NCBI GenBank assembly: GCA_019054805.1
Contig: JAHQIY010000004.1
Location: 4,526,001 to 4,590,000, forward strand
Origin: Brachionus manjavacas
Lineage: Eukaryota > Rotifera > Eurotatoria > Ploima > Brachionidae
Length of the DNA: 64,000 nt
Reading direction: 5' to 3'
Position numbers and translations under genes: made by a program. Shown here in pieces: positions 12,620 to 24,559 of this stretch. Each line of letters starts with the position of its first letter. The stretch's first letter is position 1. The notes beneath the pieces were generated by a model that did not search any database, was not told where the DNA came from, and saw only the letters and a list, made by a program, of their open reading frames with translations.

Positions 12620-15600
12620 TTAAACTTTACCTTTGCATCTTGGTGTATTGTGTGACCATGAGCCATAAATCATGCACACGCTGTTTGATTTTCCCACAAT
12701 TGTATATCCTCTTTGACATTCATAAAGTAACACATCACCCGTTGTTGTTCCATCATAGTACATGAATGCATGCTTAATTAGGTAAGGCTCTTGACAATCT
12801 TACAAAAAAATTAAAGAGCCACAATATTTTCATTTTAATAATTACTTTTACAAAAATTGTTGTTTATTTGCTTAAATTCAGATAAATATTTGTCAATTAA
12901 AACATTAGACCATTCAAAAATGACTAAAGATTGGTTATATTGGGAAATATTGCCATGGCATTTAAAAAAATTATACAAAATTTCCTCTTCAGAAAGTTCA
13001 AAATTATACAAATAAGCTCTTGTTATTTCTCCGCGCATCGGCTGGAAAAAATCACCATTCTGGGTTTCTAAATCGTCAGCGATTTGAAATCGGTTTTCTT
13101 GAGAAATTTTTCAAAATTTTTATTTAAAAATTAAAATTTTACCTTGATTTTTTTCGAAAAAACTATAACATGAACTCAAATTTAAAATTTGGTTAAGTTT
13201 CTCAAGGCTAAACTCTGGAACCCCATCGACAAATATTCGAATATTTTTTTTACTATGAGCAAAAATTATTTGAATCCATTCATTTCGATTTAAGGACTTG
13301 GCCAAATCGAAAAAATAGCTAACAGTATTAAGGCTTTGATTTTTGTAATAACTAAAGTTTATAATCAAACTACATAAATTCTATTAATTAATTTTGATTA
13401 AAATTAAATTTAAATAATTTACCTTGAGTCTTCGTTGGATAAAACAGTAATATTGAAACATGCGTAAAAATAATTTAAAATTTTGGTATTCCTAGTGTAG
13501 TTGGTTCTAAGCCATATTTCAAAATGAATTGGTAAATCCACTACCTCAATGTTTAAGCTAATTTTTTTGAAAGAATATCCGAATTTAAGTGAATATCCTG
13601 ATAGATCTAAAAAAATTAAATTTTAAATTTAATATCATTAAAAAAACGTATAAAATTTGAAGATCTTTGTGATTAAAAAAATAGACTCAGATGGAACACT
13701 TGAAAACTTGGAAAATATTCCCTTAGATAGGAGAAATAAACCCTTTGTGCTTTCCATGTAATTAATTAGACACTCAAAGTGGTAATTTCAAAAAGAATTT
13801 ACATATATCCGTCAAATGAAAATAAATATAATCGTCAAATGGATTATTAAATTAAAGTATTTAATTAATAAGAAAATTTAAATATTTTTAATTTTTTATT
13901 AGAAAATAAAAAAGGAAATAAAAAAAAAAATTTTTCCAACTATTTTTTTTAAACTGAAAAAAGTAAAAATTAAATGAATAAATATAATCATGAAAATTTA
14001 ATTATGCACATTAATTCATCAACAGATTTTGATTAAAAAAAAATTTGATTTGATTTAAATTTTCTAAATTAAGATTTGTTAAATTATTAGTATAAAAGCT
14101 CTCCAAATGGTTGCTTATTACTGTTTCTAATGTCGATATTTTAGCTCAAAACTATTTTAGCCACATTAGTTCAAAAAGTCGTTTAGTTTCTTGTCTTTTT
14201 TTTTCAAATTTTTCAAATCAATGTCATAGCTTTTTGATAAATGTTTTAATTTCTATCTTAAATTTCAATTTTTGAATAAATTAAAATAATTTTGAACTAT
14301 TTAAAAATCTAAAACTCCTATTAAATTAGCTTGACCATATTAATAATCCACAATTTCGAAAGAAAAATCTTTGAATTTTCAAATACGACTTTTTTATAAA
14401 TTATATCAGTTTTAACCCAAAATTGATTTATCTAAGAAAAGGAGCGTGGTAAATTCAAATAAAATTTGAGCAAAAATTTTTACATTTTTGATTAATTAAA
14501 TTCGAGTACTTTTAGGCAAATTGAAGTTTCAGATCAAATTTTAAGATCAAAAAGAGCATTTAAAATATTAAACTTAATTAATCTATGACTGACCACTGAC
14601 TGAATATCTCAATTTTTTTCCCATCGAAAAAGTAATCTCTATTTTGAACTTAGCGAATATTTAATCTTAAAAATTATCTAGTTGATTGGGGCCCACAAAA
14701 GCACAAATCTTTAAAAAAATCATTCACAGCGACCATTAAATAATCACTTTAAATAAAATGCTGAATTAGATAAGATTTCAATAAATATTTTTATAAATAA
14801 ACTGTGTTTTGACTCATAAAGACCACAATTTTTTCCCAAGGAAAGAAAAGTGTTGTACAAAATCTATCTAACGATCTCACTCGAACAGTATAAGTCTATT
14901 TTAGCCCAAATACTGGCAAATTGATATGCCCTTTTCTTATCTTCGGATAAAATTATGTTCTTTTAAAATCAAAATACAGTTTATGCATTACAAAAGTATG
15001 ATTTTGATAATTCAAAAAAAAATACAAATGTTATTAAAATAAAATTACAAAATTTAAGCCTACATAAGTTCAATAAAAAGGGATATTTTAAAATTTTGTA
15101 TAAGAAAGTAAACTTGACATAAAATGTCAAATAATTGCTTAGTAAAAAATTTATTTTTTCACTACCATTAAAAAAAAACATTACATTAATATTTTGATCT
15201 TTTGATATTAATCCCAAACGTCAATGAGCAATTTTCAACAATTAAAATTGATTAGTTTATAAAATAAAAAAATTTTCGATTTTTAATTAGAAAGTGAATC
15301 ATTAAAAATTAAATTTTTTTTAAAATTTTTAAAATCACATAACTTTGATATTTCTTTTTAAATTCTTTTTTTTTTTTTATCAGAATAAATACTTTTCTAT
15401 TAAATTAAAAAAGTTTCTAATAATTTAAAAGGCAATTTAATTTGAAGAGATTTAAAAAAAAAAAAAAAGCAATAATGTAAAAAAGTAAAACCATAGATTT
15501 TTTCAGAATATTGTCTAGATTTAAAAAAAAAAAAAAAAGTGGGCTCATAATTGATCCCTCGGAGGAGATACGATTTAAACCAGAAAAAACACATTTTTTT

Positions 15601-16840
15601 CCTTTTTTTTAGCCAACAAAAACCGCCTCACCATTTTTTTTTTTGTGAATTACATTAGCATGTAGAGAATTTTATGCTCTTTCAGAATATATATACTTTT
15701 TTAGTATATTTAAGTTTTATCTTTGAGATTTTGAGTCTTAAAGAACAACAACTTTTTAAAGGGTTTGCTATTTTTGGAACCCTGGGTTTAAAAAAAAATT
15801 TTCTAGTCCCCCTCCCCCCCATAAAACATTTTCTATGAGGTTTTCGAGGGCGTAGATTACGAATTTTGAGTCAAAAATAAAGAATTCAGATAGCACTAAA
15901 GTTTTGAATTTCGTGAACTTTATTTTTTGATTTATCGCACCCTAAAAACATTTACTTACCAAAGCTATTTTATTTATCAAAAAAATTTTTCAAATTCATT
16001 AGGCATTCGTTCCTAAAATTTGATTAAGAATCAATTTGTATACTCAATTTTGAAAAGGCCGGAATTTTCAGAGTGTTTTATAGAAAACACGCGACAAGCT
16101 TTAAAAAATTAAGAGTGTAAAATCTAATGAATGATAATCAGACTTTTTTTAAGATAATTTTAACTGAATTTCAAAAAAAAATCAAAATACCTTTAAAACT
16201 AGCTGAATACAAATGACTCGTTTTATGCTTTATAGTAGTTGTGCTAATCCGTTGTCTAAAATTTTTTCTCTCTTAAAAGTAAAAAAATTAGTTAAAAATT
16301 TTTGAATAAAGAATTTTTTTTCACCGATGCATTTTGTATCCAAGCCTGACCATAAACCTATTGCTAAACAATATCTAAAAGACGATCCAACCATGTAAAA
16401 TCGGTACGGACACGAAAAATGGCAAATGGTCCCAAAATTAATATTTTCTTTTGTACAATTAGAAGTGGCTAAAGGTTCACTTGTTAAAGGTTTACATTGT
16501 TTTACTTTAATAGAAAAAATAAAATAGAATTTAAAATTTAATTAAGATTACTTTTACAGAAAGATGCCTCTCCAGTCCATTTAGGCTCATTGTTAACCAC
16601 TTGGCACTTTCGGAGAGATGAGCCGTTTAAAACAAATCCAGGACGACATTTTATTCCGCATATAGATCCGACACTGGTTGAGCAGTATCCCCCAATTATA
16701 AATCCATTTTTTGGCAGCATCAACTCTTTGCATTTCTTCCAAAAAAATTATCAAAATGCTTCAATTTTTCATTATTTATTTACCTTAGCAATGACCAATT
16801 TGAGTAAAATTTCAATCAATAAAACTCGCAAAATTTTCAT
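12620..16840 (-). CDS. Secreted sushi / LamG-like (pentraxin-type) domain protein
   Basis: Seven exons on the minus strand: 16840-16784, 16735-16552, 16504-16325, 13606-13423, 13369-13143, 13097-12846 and 12798-12620. They keep frame and give about 420 aa. Exon 1 encodes a short hydrophobic signal peptide (MKILRVLLIEILLKLVIAK). Exons 2 and 3 each encode one sushi/CCP domain with the C-G-x-W-C pattern. Exons 4-6 form one concanavalin-like LamG/pentraxin fold, with FDLAKSLNRNEWIQIIF, IFVDGVPEF and GEITRAYLYNFELSEEEI as its typical strands. Exon 7 is a third sushi domain (GSWSHNTPRC), closed by a stop three codons past a possible donor. Such proteins act outside the cell in adhesion or recognition (SVEP1 has the same modules). 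The C-terminus may extend further if that donor is used. Confidence 0.8.
13607..16324 (-). other. Large intron of the sushi/LamG gene
   Basis: A 2.7-kb intron in phase 1, so joining exon 3 directly to exon 4 keeps frame. It contains homopolymer runs of A and T (for example 15455-15470 and 15525-15538) and a C-run near 15810. I searched both strands and found no further sushi or LamG exon. Confidence 0.6.
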
Positions 16841-17165
16841 TTTAATTTTTTATTTTTAGGTTGATTAAAAAAAAATCAATCACCTCTCTTTTTTATCTAC
16901 TTTTTTAAAGATGGCCTTTGTAGCTTTTTTTAGATAAAGCCTGTAAAATTTTCATTTACAAGTCTAAGCTTATCTTTTTATTAAACTTAAAATTTAAAAA
17001 AAGAAACTTTTGGTGTCGAGAGCTTTCTTAAATTCATATTTTGTTTTACATATTTTCTAAAATTAATGAAAAAATTAATTTATTAATGTAAAACAAAATA
17101 TTTCTAACATTACGTGTATAAAAAATTTAAAATGTTTAGCATAAATTGATCATTAGCAAGCGAAA
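16841..17165. promoter_or_regulatory. Divergent promoter region, sushi/LamG gene and PEX2
   Basis: 325 bp separate two start codons pointing away from each other, so both promoters must lie here or overlap the 5' UTRs. No specific motif stands out against the AT-rich background. Confidence 0.5.
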
Positions 17166-18083
17166 ATGTCCCATTCAAAATACATTCCAGTTTTGAGAGT
17201 TACCCAGCTAGACACCAATGAGCTTGACCAATCTATTCTTTTAACTTTAAAACAATCTCTGAATCAAGATATTTTCAAATATGTTCAGCACAATTTTTTT
17301 CAAAAATACAACACAGAAATATTTGCCGCAATTAAATTCATTTTGTGGCATTTTACTTTTAACAAGCGTTCGCAGACAATCGGTCAATCTCTTCTTTGTT
17401 GGTCTTATTTAGAAAACAAAAAATTTAATGGACTCAAAAAAATAATTCATTGTCTCATTTTTTGTTTCGATGAATTTTTTATTGAAAAATTTCCAATATT
17501 AATTAGAAAATTTCTTGATTATTTCGGCCGAAAACATCAAAACCAAGAGCCAGAGAATGAAGCTTTATTGAACCAAAAAGTTGAAAAAATTTTTAATTTT
17601 TTTTCGACATTTTTCAGAAGTGTATCTTTTTTGCATTATCTTCAATTTTTATTTGATGGTAGACACCTTCGGCTATGGGAAAGAATCCTCGGTTTGCAGC
17701 CAAGCTACGTGCAAGAGCAATACTTGAAAAGTTACAGTCATGAGATTAGCGAACGAGAAGAGTTGTGGCAAACTTATTTCTCCCTATTTAAATTAATTGA
17801 TAGTTTGATTAATTTTAACAAAATGTACTCCAAAGTATCAAAATTTCGAGCCAAAAATTCCACTAGTCATGATGAGTTCAGCATTAAGATATGCGCATTG
17901 TGCGACAATTCACCTAGTATGGCACATCATTCAGCAGATTATGATAATTTGGAGTCCTGTAAACACGTATTTTGTTATCTTTGTATTAAAAAAGCTTTGA
18001 TGGACAATCAAAATAAGTTCGAGTGTCCAGTATGTAAGAAATATATTACCAATATTGAACTGTATAATTTAAATTCAAATTAA
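17166..18083 (+). CDS. PEX2: Peroxisome biogenesis factor 2 (RING E3 ligase)
   Basis: A single exon of 305 aa, the same length as human PEX2. The N-terminal part has the family signature (LRVTQLDTNELDQ, then LWHFTFNKRSQTIGQSLL) and the hydrophobic membrane region. A C3HC4 RING finger spans about residues 243-290: CALC, then CKHVFCYLC, then CPVC. PEX2 works with PEX10 and PEX12 in the peroxisomal membrane to ubiquitinate the import receptor PEX5 (family knowledge). All RING cysteines are present. It has no intron, unlike almost every other gene here. An AG lies five bases before the ATG, and TMEM141 follows after only 103 bp on the same strand. Confidence 0.92.
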   Translation: MSHSKYIPVLRVTQLDTNELDQSILLTLKQSLNQDIFKYVQHNFFQKYNTEIFAAIKFILWHFTFNKRSQTIGQSLLCWSYLENKKFNGLKKIIHCLIFCFDEFFIEKFPILIRKFLDYFGRKHQNQEPENEALLNQKVEKIFNFFSTFFRSVSFLHYLQFLFDGRHLRLWERILGLQPSYVQEQYLKSYSHEISEREELWQTYFSLFKLIDSLINFNKMYSKVSKFRAKNSTSHDEFSIKICALCDNSPSMAHHSADYDNLESCKHVFCYLCIKKALMDNQNKFECPVCKKYITNIELYNLNSN

Positions 18084-18186
18084 TAAATTTTTTATTTCAA
18101 TTTTAATTTTGATTTTTTTCGACTTAAAAAAGAAATTGAACTCTTTTTTAGGAAAATTAAAGTCTATTGACTAATTGGTGTAGATC

Positions 18187-18565
18187 ATGGGTACTAGATG
18201 GGGCCAAATTGTGAAGGAAGAAAGCAAAACTAGTCCTGGAATTGCCGAGTATACTAAGTGCCAATCGGCCGTTTTTGCTTATTCCAGTTTAACTCTGCTT
18301 GGAGTCAGCGGATTAACATTCTCGATTTTGCAGCACAAAATGTTTCATCCTATTCCTTTAAAAAATAGAGTAATGGGCAGCTTTCTATCCGGTAAGTTAA
18401 ATTAAATTTTACGTACTCGACTAAGCAAGTTTCATTTAAGGAGCATTTTGTGCGTGGTATTTGGCACGGGTCCGCACAAAATATTGCCAAGAATTGTGGA
18501 TGATACTTGATGAAAAAGTTCCTAAAAAAAAACAGATTGAACTTGGAAATGAGCTAGAGAATTAA
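18187..18565 (+). CDS. TMEM141: Transmembrane protein 141
   Basis: Two exons, 18187-18391 and 18441-18565, joined in phase 1, give 109 aa, matching the roughly 108 aa of vertebrate TMEM141. The family signature PGIAEYTKCQSAVFAYS is followed by a hydrophobic segment (SLTLLGVSGLTFSIL) and a second one across the splice (MGSFLSG-AFCAWYLA), then a charged tail. The function of the family is poorly known; it is predicted to be a two-pass membrane protein. The ATG sits four bases after GTGTAG, a possible splice acceptor. Confidence 0.87.
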
Positions 18566-18729
18566 ACTATCATAAACTGGACACAAATGAAAATTTAGAT
18601 AGTTAATAAATTTTTTAATTTTTTAAAATGATTAAATTGAAATTCTAAAATTAAAGAGACATAGCAATCTCTTTTTTTCTCATATTCAGGTTATTTTTAA
18701 TTCTAATTAAAATTTAATTTAGAATTAAA

Positions 18730-19097
18730 ATGGTAATTATTTTTATAATATTTTACTAATTTGTCTTGAAAAAAATTAAGCGATCAATCAATTAGAAAAA
18801 TAATTAAACAAAAAATTTATTGATTTCTTTTAAGTCAGCGTTGTTTAATTTTCAAAGTTTGTTAACTATTGTTATACTGCTAATTTGTACATGCACGTAT
18901 GTCAGAGCGTTCGCTCCGAATTTTCTAGACAAATATAAAACAGGGTGAGTTTATTAGGTTAAAATGTTTTATTTTTTTAATTTTAATAAAGTTTACGTGG
19001 TATATTTTGGAAATGTGCACGAATTGGAGAGCGTAAAAGTCCCTATGTATCGTTTTGTTGCGTTGCAATGGCTCTTAGTCTGTTATTTTGGTCATAA
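18730..19097 (+). CDS. TMEM167A: Kish/TMEM167 secretory-pathway membrane protein
   Basis: Exons 18730-18732, 18835-18944 and 18992-19097 give 72 aa, exactly the family length. The first coding exon is only the ATG, directly followed by GTAATT. Exon 2 begins [18 protein letters not shown], carrying transmembrane segment 1. Exon 3 carries the invariant [17 protein letters not shown] and the second hydrophobic segment. Kish proteins are small Golgi membrane proteins needed early in secretion (family knowledge). The match to animal homologues is nearly residue for residue, so the three-nucleotide coding exon is well supported although no transcript is available. TMEM141 ends 164 bp upstream. The minus-strand ABCG gene converges on it with 84 bp between the stop codons. 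Confidence 0.95.
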
Positions 19098-19181
19098 AAA
19101 ATTGAATTAAATCTATCTATTATTTTTTATTTATTTTATTATTTCAAAAAAAATTTGGCAAAAAAAAAAATTAAATATTTT

Positions 19182-22100
19182 TCAACTTCTAAGAATTTTT
19201 ATCCTAAGAATGATAAATGCTAGAATTCTGAAAACGAAAAATAACAAAATAAGAACAACAAAGTCCAATGGAAGCATACTCTTAAATAAAAATAAATATA
19301 ACATTTTTGGGATTTTTTTTTAATTTACCTCCTTAAAACCATTAGCATCCAAAAATTCTTGTCCATTTTCAAAGCAACCATTAGCAGCGCATACATTGGT
19401 ACCATTCGGATCTTTTGTGCATGGAATACTATCAACATTTCGCCAGAGATACACATTTACAATTTCATTTGTGTAAAAAAACCATGAAATATATTTTAAC
19501 CAAATAAAATAATCAGGAACTCCTCTAGAAAATATATTTAAAGTTGATTGTATCAAATTGGTATTAAAAATTTTACACGTCATTTAAAAAGAATCCTGCA
19601 AAAATTAGTAGAGGCATCATTATAGGAACCACCATAGCCAAAGCTGCCTCGGTATTTGGTGCAATTGCCGAAATGAAAAGGCCGTATGAAACAGCAACTT
19701 GAGCACATAGAATTAGTGTAAGCAAAATTTGGATAAAAACACCAAAATTATCATTTAGGCCCGCCATCCAATAAACAATAGTTACCAATATCCCGGGTAA
19801 AATAATAAATTTCGGAAACTTTAAAAAATTACTCCTTTAAGATGCAATTAAAATTCAAGAAAAAAATTATCAATAAATTATTTTGAAAAAAAAATATTTA
19901 ATTGTTTTTAAAAATATCAACAAAGACAAAGGATGTGGTGCATCATGCACAAATCTAAAGATAAGAAAACTGAACTCATTTAGTTTCTTTATTGAAAAAC
20001 AGATTTTTTAAAACTTTTAGGGCCTAAAAATTCTTTATAAATTAGTGAAATCTCTCAAGAAATAAAAGTCAAAGAAAGGCTTAAATCAATAAACTAATAA
20101 ACTTTGAAAACAAAACTTATGGATAGTAATTTCAAATTTGAATGAAAATTGAATTTTTTTGAAAAAAGATATTTCGTATTTTCCAAAATATGCTGACTGA
20201 ATAGGTTCAAAAAGTAAAATCTCTTTTCTCTCATAAATCCTAGTAATTAATAAAATTTTTAATAAAATTCAAAAAGAATCCAAAGATTCATAGATAGATA
20301 GATTTTACTCAAGAATTTAAATTTCTAGGCAATGTGAAATTTCAGTACGAAAATTACAGTGAAGTAAAAACTTTATTATTTTTTTTCTAATTTTGCTAAA
20401 TTTGTTCTGTAAACATTCTATAAATTTGTGCAGACGAATTCCAAGCTCTGCAAAAACTCTGCATTTATCTGTAAGATAAAATGCACATCATCAAACAATA
20501 TTCGATTAAAATATGCAATAAATTGCAGATTTTTTGCAGAGCTTAGAATTCGTCTGCACAAATTTGTACAAATTTTGATGTTTACAGAACCATTTTTGCA
20601 CAATTAAAAAATTATGGAAATTATAACTTTTTAATTTTTGTACTGTAATTCTTTTACTAAAATTTCACATTACCAATCTCTATTCACATAATTCTTTTTT
20701 AATTTAGTTTTCTACTTAAAATTTATGTTAAGCTAAAGAAAAGCTTTCAAAACTTCGTAACGAAAGGATTGGCAAAGTATTTAAGTGCAGAAAGTATTGG
20801 TAAAGAAAGATAAAGACTGTCACTGCTTGCTTTTTTTTTCTATCAACTTAATAATTTATTTCAAATAATTAAGAATTAAAATGAATAAAATTAACCTATT
20901 GACAATTTTTAATCAATCCAAATTACCTCAGCTATTTGCTTTACTAAATAGTAAGGTGTAATTGAGTATATCCTATTTTTGCTTTCTCGGTAAACCAAGA
21001 CCAAGTCCTGGGGAAATGTCTAAAATTTAAAAAAAAAAAGTTTAAATTTAAATAATTTTTGTTATCCAATTTTAATATTTACATTGACCACCCCAAACAA
21101 AAAAGCAAAATTGCACTGCATAAGAATAATAAATAACGCACCAGTTCTATTCTGAACTCCGATTTCATTTTCTTCTAGTCTTAAAAAGATGAGTCCAAGA
21201 AAAATAGCCACAATCTTTTTTCAAAAAGATAAATTATTGTTTTCAGACTCGGAAAATAAAATTACAATAGTTTGCAAGGCTACAACTTTGGTTGCTAAAG
21301 GATTCTTAAAGTCCATTTTTAATTGTCGCCAAAGTAACCAACCAAGTTGGCTAGAATATGAAGAATTATACTTAGGTGCGTCGTCGTCATCGTCATTCAT
21401 CGGACGACTTTCAGCTAGTTGTACATCGTAAATCATTTTAGAATAGAGCTCACTTTTTTCAAATTCATCAGCAATAATCTTAAGAAGAATTTTTTTAAAT
21501 TAAACAGCTCAAATTTTCTTCATTGATTTGTGCTACTTTAACTTTATACAAAGAATTTTCTCGATCCTGGGGAGAAATAGCCAATGTTTGAATATAATGA
21601 TCAGCTTTTGAATAATAAAATTTATTAAGTTTTTTTTTTAATAAAAATGGATTGATTTTCTTACCAGGATTATAAAGATATGGTACTGGATAGCCAATAC
21701 TTGAAAAAAAATTAGAAGCCATCGAATTTGGACCCAAATAAGCAAGACGACCCTCAGCCAGAACAATCAGTGTATCGAACATTTCAAATATTTGTGACGA
21801 AGGCTGATGAATTGTGCAAATTACGGTTTTTCCTTGATCAGCCAATTTGCGCATTGATTCAACCAAAGACTGAGCCATTGAAGAATCAAGACCTGATGTG
21901 GGCTCATCACAGAATAACAAAGATGGATTGTTCACAATCTTTAAAAAATAAAAATTTTAAGCCTTTTCATCTTTTTTTTAATTAAATTAAAAAATTAGTA
22001 TTACTTCAGAAGCATAAGCTAGTCGACGCTTTTCACCACCAGACAACCCTTTGAGTTTGTCTCCAACTCCTTTTTAAATTAAAATATTTTAATTTACTAG

Positions 22101-23185
22101 ATCCTTTAATGTTAAAAAAGATAAATATTGATATTTTTTAAAGAAAAAATTTAGATTCTAAAGTATTCAACAGATTAAAATTTTTTGTTAGTTATAAAAA
22201 GTCTTGAAAATTTTATTTACTTAAATTTCTTATAATTTTAGTGATTTCATTAAAATTTTTTAACAGGTTAGCAATTTTAAAAGATTTTCTCGAAAATGTA
22301 CAGTAATTTTTTTAACTTACTGTATTGTTTTTTACAATTAAAAAAAAGCTAAAATCCTGGAAATAGAAAATAAAGCAATTGTAATTTGAAAATAAATTAA
22401 TTTAAAAAAAAAAAGATTTTTGTTGATTTTGTCATTCATACTGAATTTTCTTACCTATTATAGTATCTTCGGATTTTACTAAATTGACCTTGAAAAATAA
22501 CGAAATTTTAATTTTTAGACAAATTTTCAAATTCCTACTCACCTCTTGAATTATTTCATCGATTCTTTGAAAACGCTCTTCACGGGTATAACTGTTTCCT
22601 AATTTCAACATTGTCTACAAAATTTTTTAGAAATTTAGTTCAAATGCTTTTCTCTCAATCTTACCACAAATGTTAAATGCTCTCTCACTGTCAGAACTCC
22701 ATGAAATAAATCATCCTGTTGCACAAAGCCAGAATATCGTGTGATCATGTCCCAATCAGTTTGAACACCATTTATTTTCACATCTGCTTCTATTATCAGC
22801 TTTCCTCTATTTCTAAAATTTAAAATATTCAAGAGTGTTGTTTTGCCTGCTCCACTTGCGCCCATAATAGCACACAGCTGACCAGGCTTCACTATTCCTC
22901 TAACTAAAAATAAAATTTTTAAACTGTTTTTTTAATTTTTGGTTTACCGTTTGTTAATATTTGTTTGAATTCAGAGTCATCATCATCATCTGAATTGAAT
23001 CTTGACAATATTTTTTCTTTCAAACTCAATTTGTTTTTAACCCATGCATTTGCATTCCAGGTAAGAGTTATTGGCAGCACTTTGTTTCTTAATACATTTG
23101 ATCCTGTTGGATTGTATTGAGAATAATAGTAATTGTAATAGTCATTGTTGTATTGTTCATTAGGATCTTGGTTGTCGTTGTACAT
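19182..23185 (-). CDS. ABCG half-transporter, white-like
   Basis: Thirteen exons on the minus strand: 23185-22948, 22903-22665, 22614-22543, 22488-22455, 22069-22005, 21938-21665, 21604-21537, 21478-21266, 21214-21083, 21019-20927, 19818-19577, 19524-19329 and 19280-19182. Frame is kept throughout, giving 654 aa (Drosophila white is 687). The nucleotide-binding domain comes first: Walker [11 protein letters not shown]-loop GFVQQDDLF, signature LSGGEKRR, Walker [14 protein letters not shown]-loop IHQPSSQ. Then follow [14 protein letters not shown] and six membrane segments, ending in the [22 protein letters not shown] block and a last helix. All these motifs line up with white, which imports eye-pigment precursors as a heterodimer with scarlet or brown. 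The actual substrate here is unknown. The donor of exon 7 was chosen from the alignment to white; a read-through alternative hits a stop. The first ATG is at 23185. Confidence 0.95.
19819..20926 (-). other. Largest intron of the white-like ABCG gene
   Basis: An 1108-bp intron between LVKQIAE and FPKFIIL. It contains the hairpin element at 20329-20673 and otherwise AT-rich sequence without ORFs. Confidence 0.8.
20329..20673. mobile_element. Hairpin MITE in an ABCG intron
   Basis: About 340 bp forming two nested inverted repeats. The outer arms begin AATGTGAAATTTCAGTAC and end with its complement. The inner arms, about 20404-20450 and 20525-20590, pair words TTCTGTAAACAT and GTGCAGACGAATTC. 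The same outer word (TGTGAAATTCAGTAC) and the TTCTGTAAA core occur in the hairpin at 37736-38299, so the two belong to one family. No ORF. Confidence 0.75.
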
Positions 23186-23960
23186 TTTTCTATGCACTTT
23201 AATGTAAATTTTTCGAAATGATTTTTTTCTTTAACTATCTGCCTTAAATCATCAAAATAAAATATTATTAAAACTCTTTTAAACAATTCAAAGACGAACT
23301 TATATATTGATTATGTTACCAAAATCAATTTGCTCGGAAGTAAATTTTTTGTTAAAAACATGTTCATTTGGTATTTATGTAATTGCTTTTAATTTAGCCA
23401 GAAAATTGCTTGCTCAGACAAGATAGTTATGTTTAATGATTTAGCATTTTTGTATGAGACCTTTATGTAACAAAAAATTGATTAAAATTTGAAAAGCAAA
23501 TTTTTAAAATGATAAAGCTATTTTGAAAATACCTTGATTTGAAGTTTTTTTTGTTTAGATCACATTTTTTACCACATTTAAAATTTAACGCTTGGTTTAA
23601 TTTTATTTAAATTATTTTATAATCGAAAATTCAAGCAAACAAAATGCATAACTTGTAAAATTCAATTAAAATATCAGTATTTTGTTATATAACATGTGAT
23701 ATGTCTAAAGTAAAATGGCTAAACAATTTTTGTCACTGATCAAAAAATTGGACATTTAGTATAAGGATACCCTTATGAGCTAAATTTTTAATACAAGGGA
23801 GCATAAAACTACAAAAAAAAATTGGCAATTTGACATAATTTGAAAAGCCATTTATTCTAATTCTAATTATTTATTTTTTAGTCCGTTTTAACCCAGTACA
23901 AATCATTTTGAAGGAATAAATTTTCTAATTCAAAAATCTGTAGTAACCGCTAATAGAAAG
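23186..23960. other. Upstream region of the ABCG gene, no gene seen
   Basis: AT-rich sequence that should hold the promoter of the minus-strand ABCG gene. An AAAG acceptor-like site lies about 15 bases upstream of its ATG. No other feature is supported. Confidence 0.4.
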
Positions 23961-23969
23961 TAAAAGATT

Positions 23970-24310
23970 TGCTTTTTGCAGTATCTGGCACGAAGGTCTA
24001 ATAATGATATAATAAGCTACAGCAGACTAATTGCGGGGCAAGACAACAAGTAGCCTCGCTATGGTAGCTGTCCGGTTTTTACATAAAACTTTATAATGAT
24101 GAAATTATGTCAATAGAAAAATTTAATATTTTAGTTTCAAATATTTATCAAGTTTGTTTTTAAATGCATTTTTGGATTTTGCATTAGCAACTTCAAATGG
24201 TAATTTGTTCCACTCATTTACCAGTCAATTAGTCAACAAACTTTTCCTAATTAAAATTTTGTCAATTGTTAGGTCAATCTTCTTGGATTTCCTCGGATTC
24301 CTCCAGCTGG
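23970..24310 (-). mobile_element. 3' end fragment of a non-LTR retrotransposon
   Basis: On the minus strand the stretch near 24215-24120 reads VNEWNKLPFEVANAKS and then NAFKNKLDKYLK. This is the typical last block of jockey/CR1-type reverse transcriptase ORFs (TNRVVNxWNxLPxxVV...FKxxLDK). The following 100 bp, richer in GC, look like the element's 3' UTR. A similar C-terminal block lies at 35885-36010, same strand. It is a 5'-truncated relic. Confidence 0.65.
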
Positions 24311-24559
24311 ATCATTAGATGAGGGAGCATGACTTTTAATGTGTCGATTCTGTAGCTGAACTTTACTTAGACCGGACATCTGAGTGATTAATATCAAATT
24401 AAAGCAAGGATTCAACAAGAATTCGTAAAAATTCCACTTCATTTTAACAGATTTATAAACGACGTGCCAAAAAGAAATGAAAAAAATAACTAATGCTACT
24501 TTTTTTTAATATTTTGGCTGCAATTTTTATTTTTAACAAGAATTAAAATAAAAAAATAA

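Noticed and set aside
15400..15594. Minus-strand 64-aa open frame rich in Phe
   Set aside because: Produced by poly-A/poly-T runs inside an intron; no protein resemblance.
19819..20926. A missing exon in the large ABCG intron
   Set aside because: The flanking exons join in phase 0 and align without a gap to the white family.
21189..21985. Plus-strand open frames within the ABCG gene
   Set aside because: Antisense shadows of exons 6 and 8; the ABC motifs are on the minus strand.
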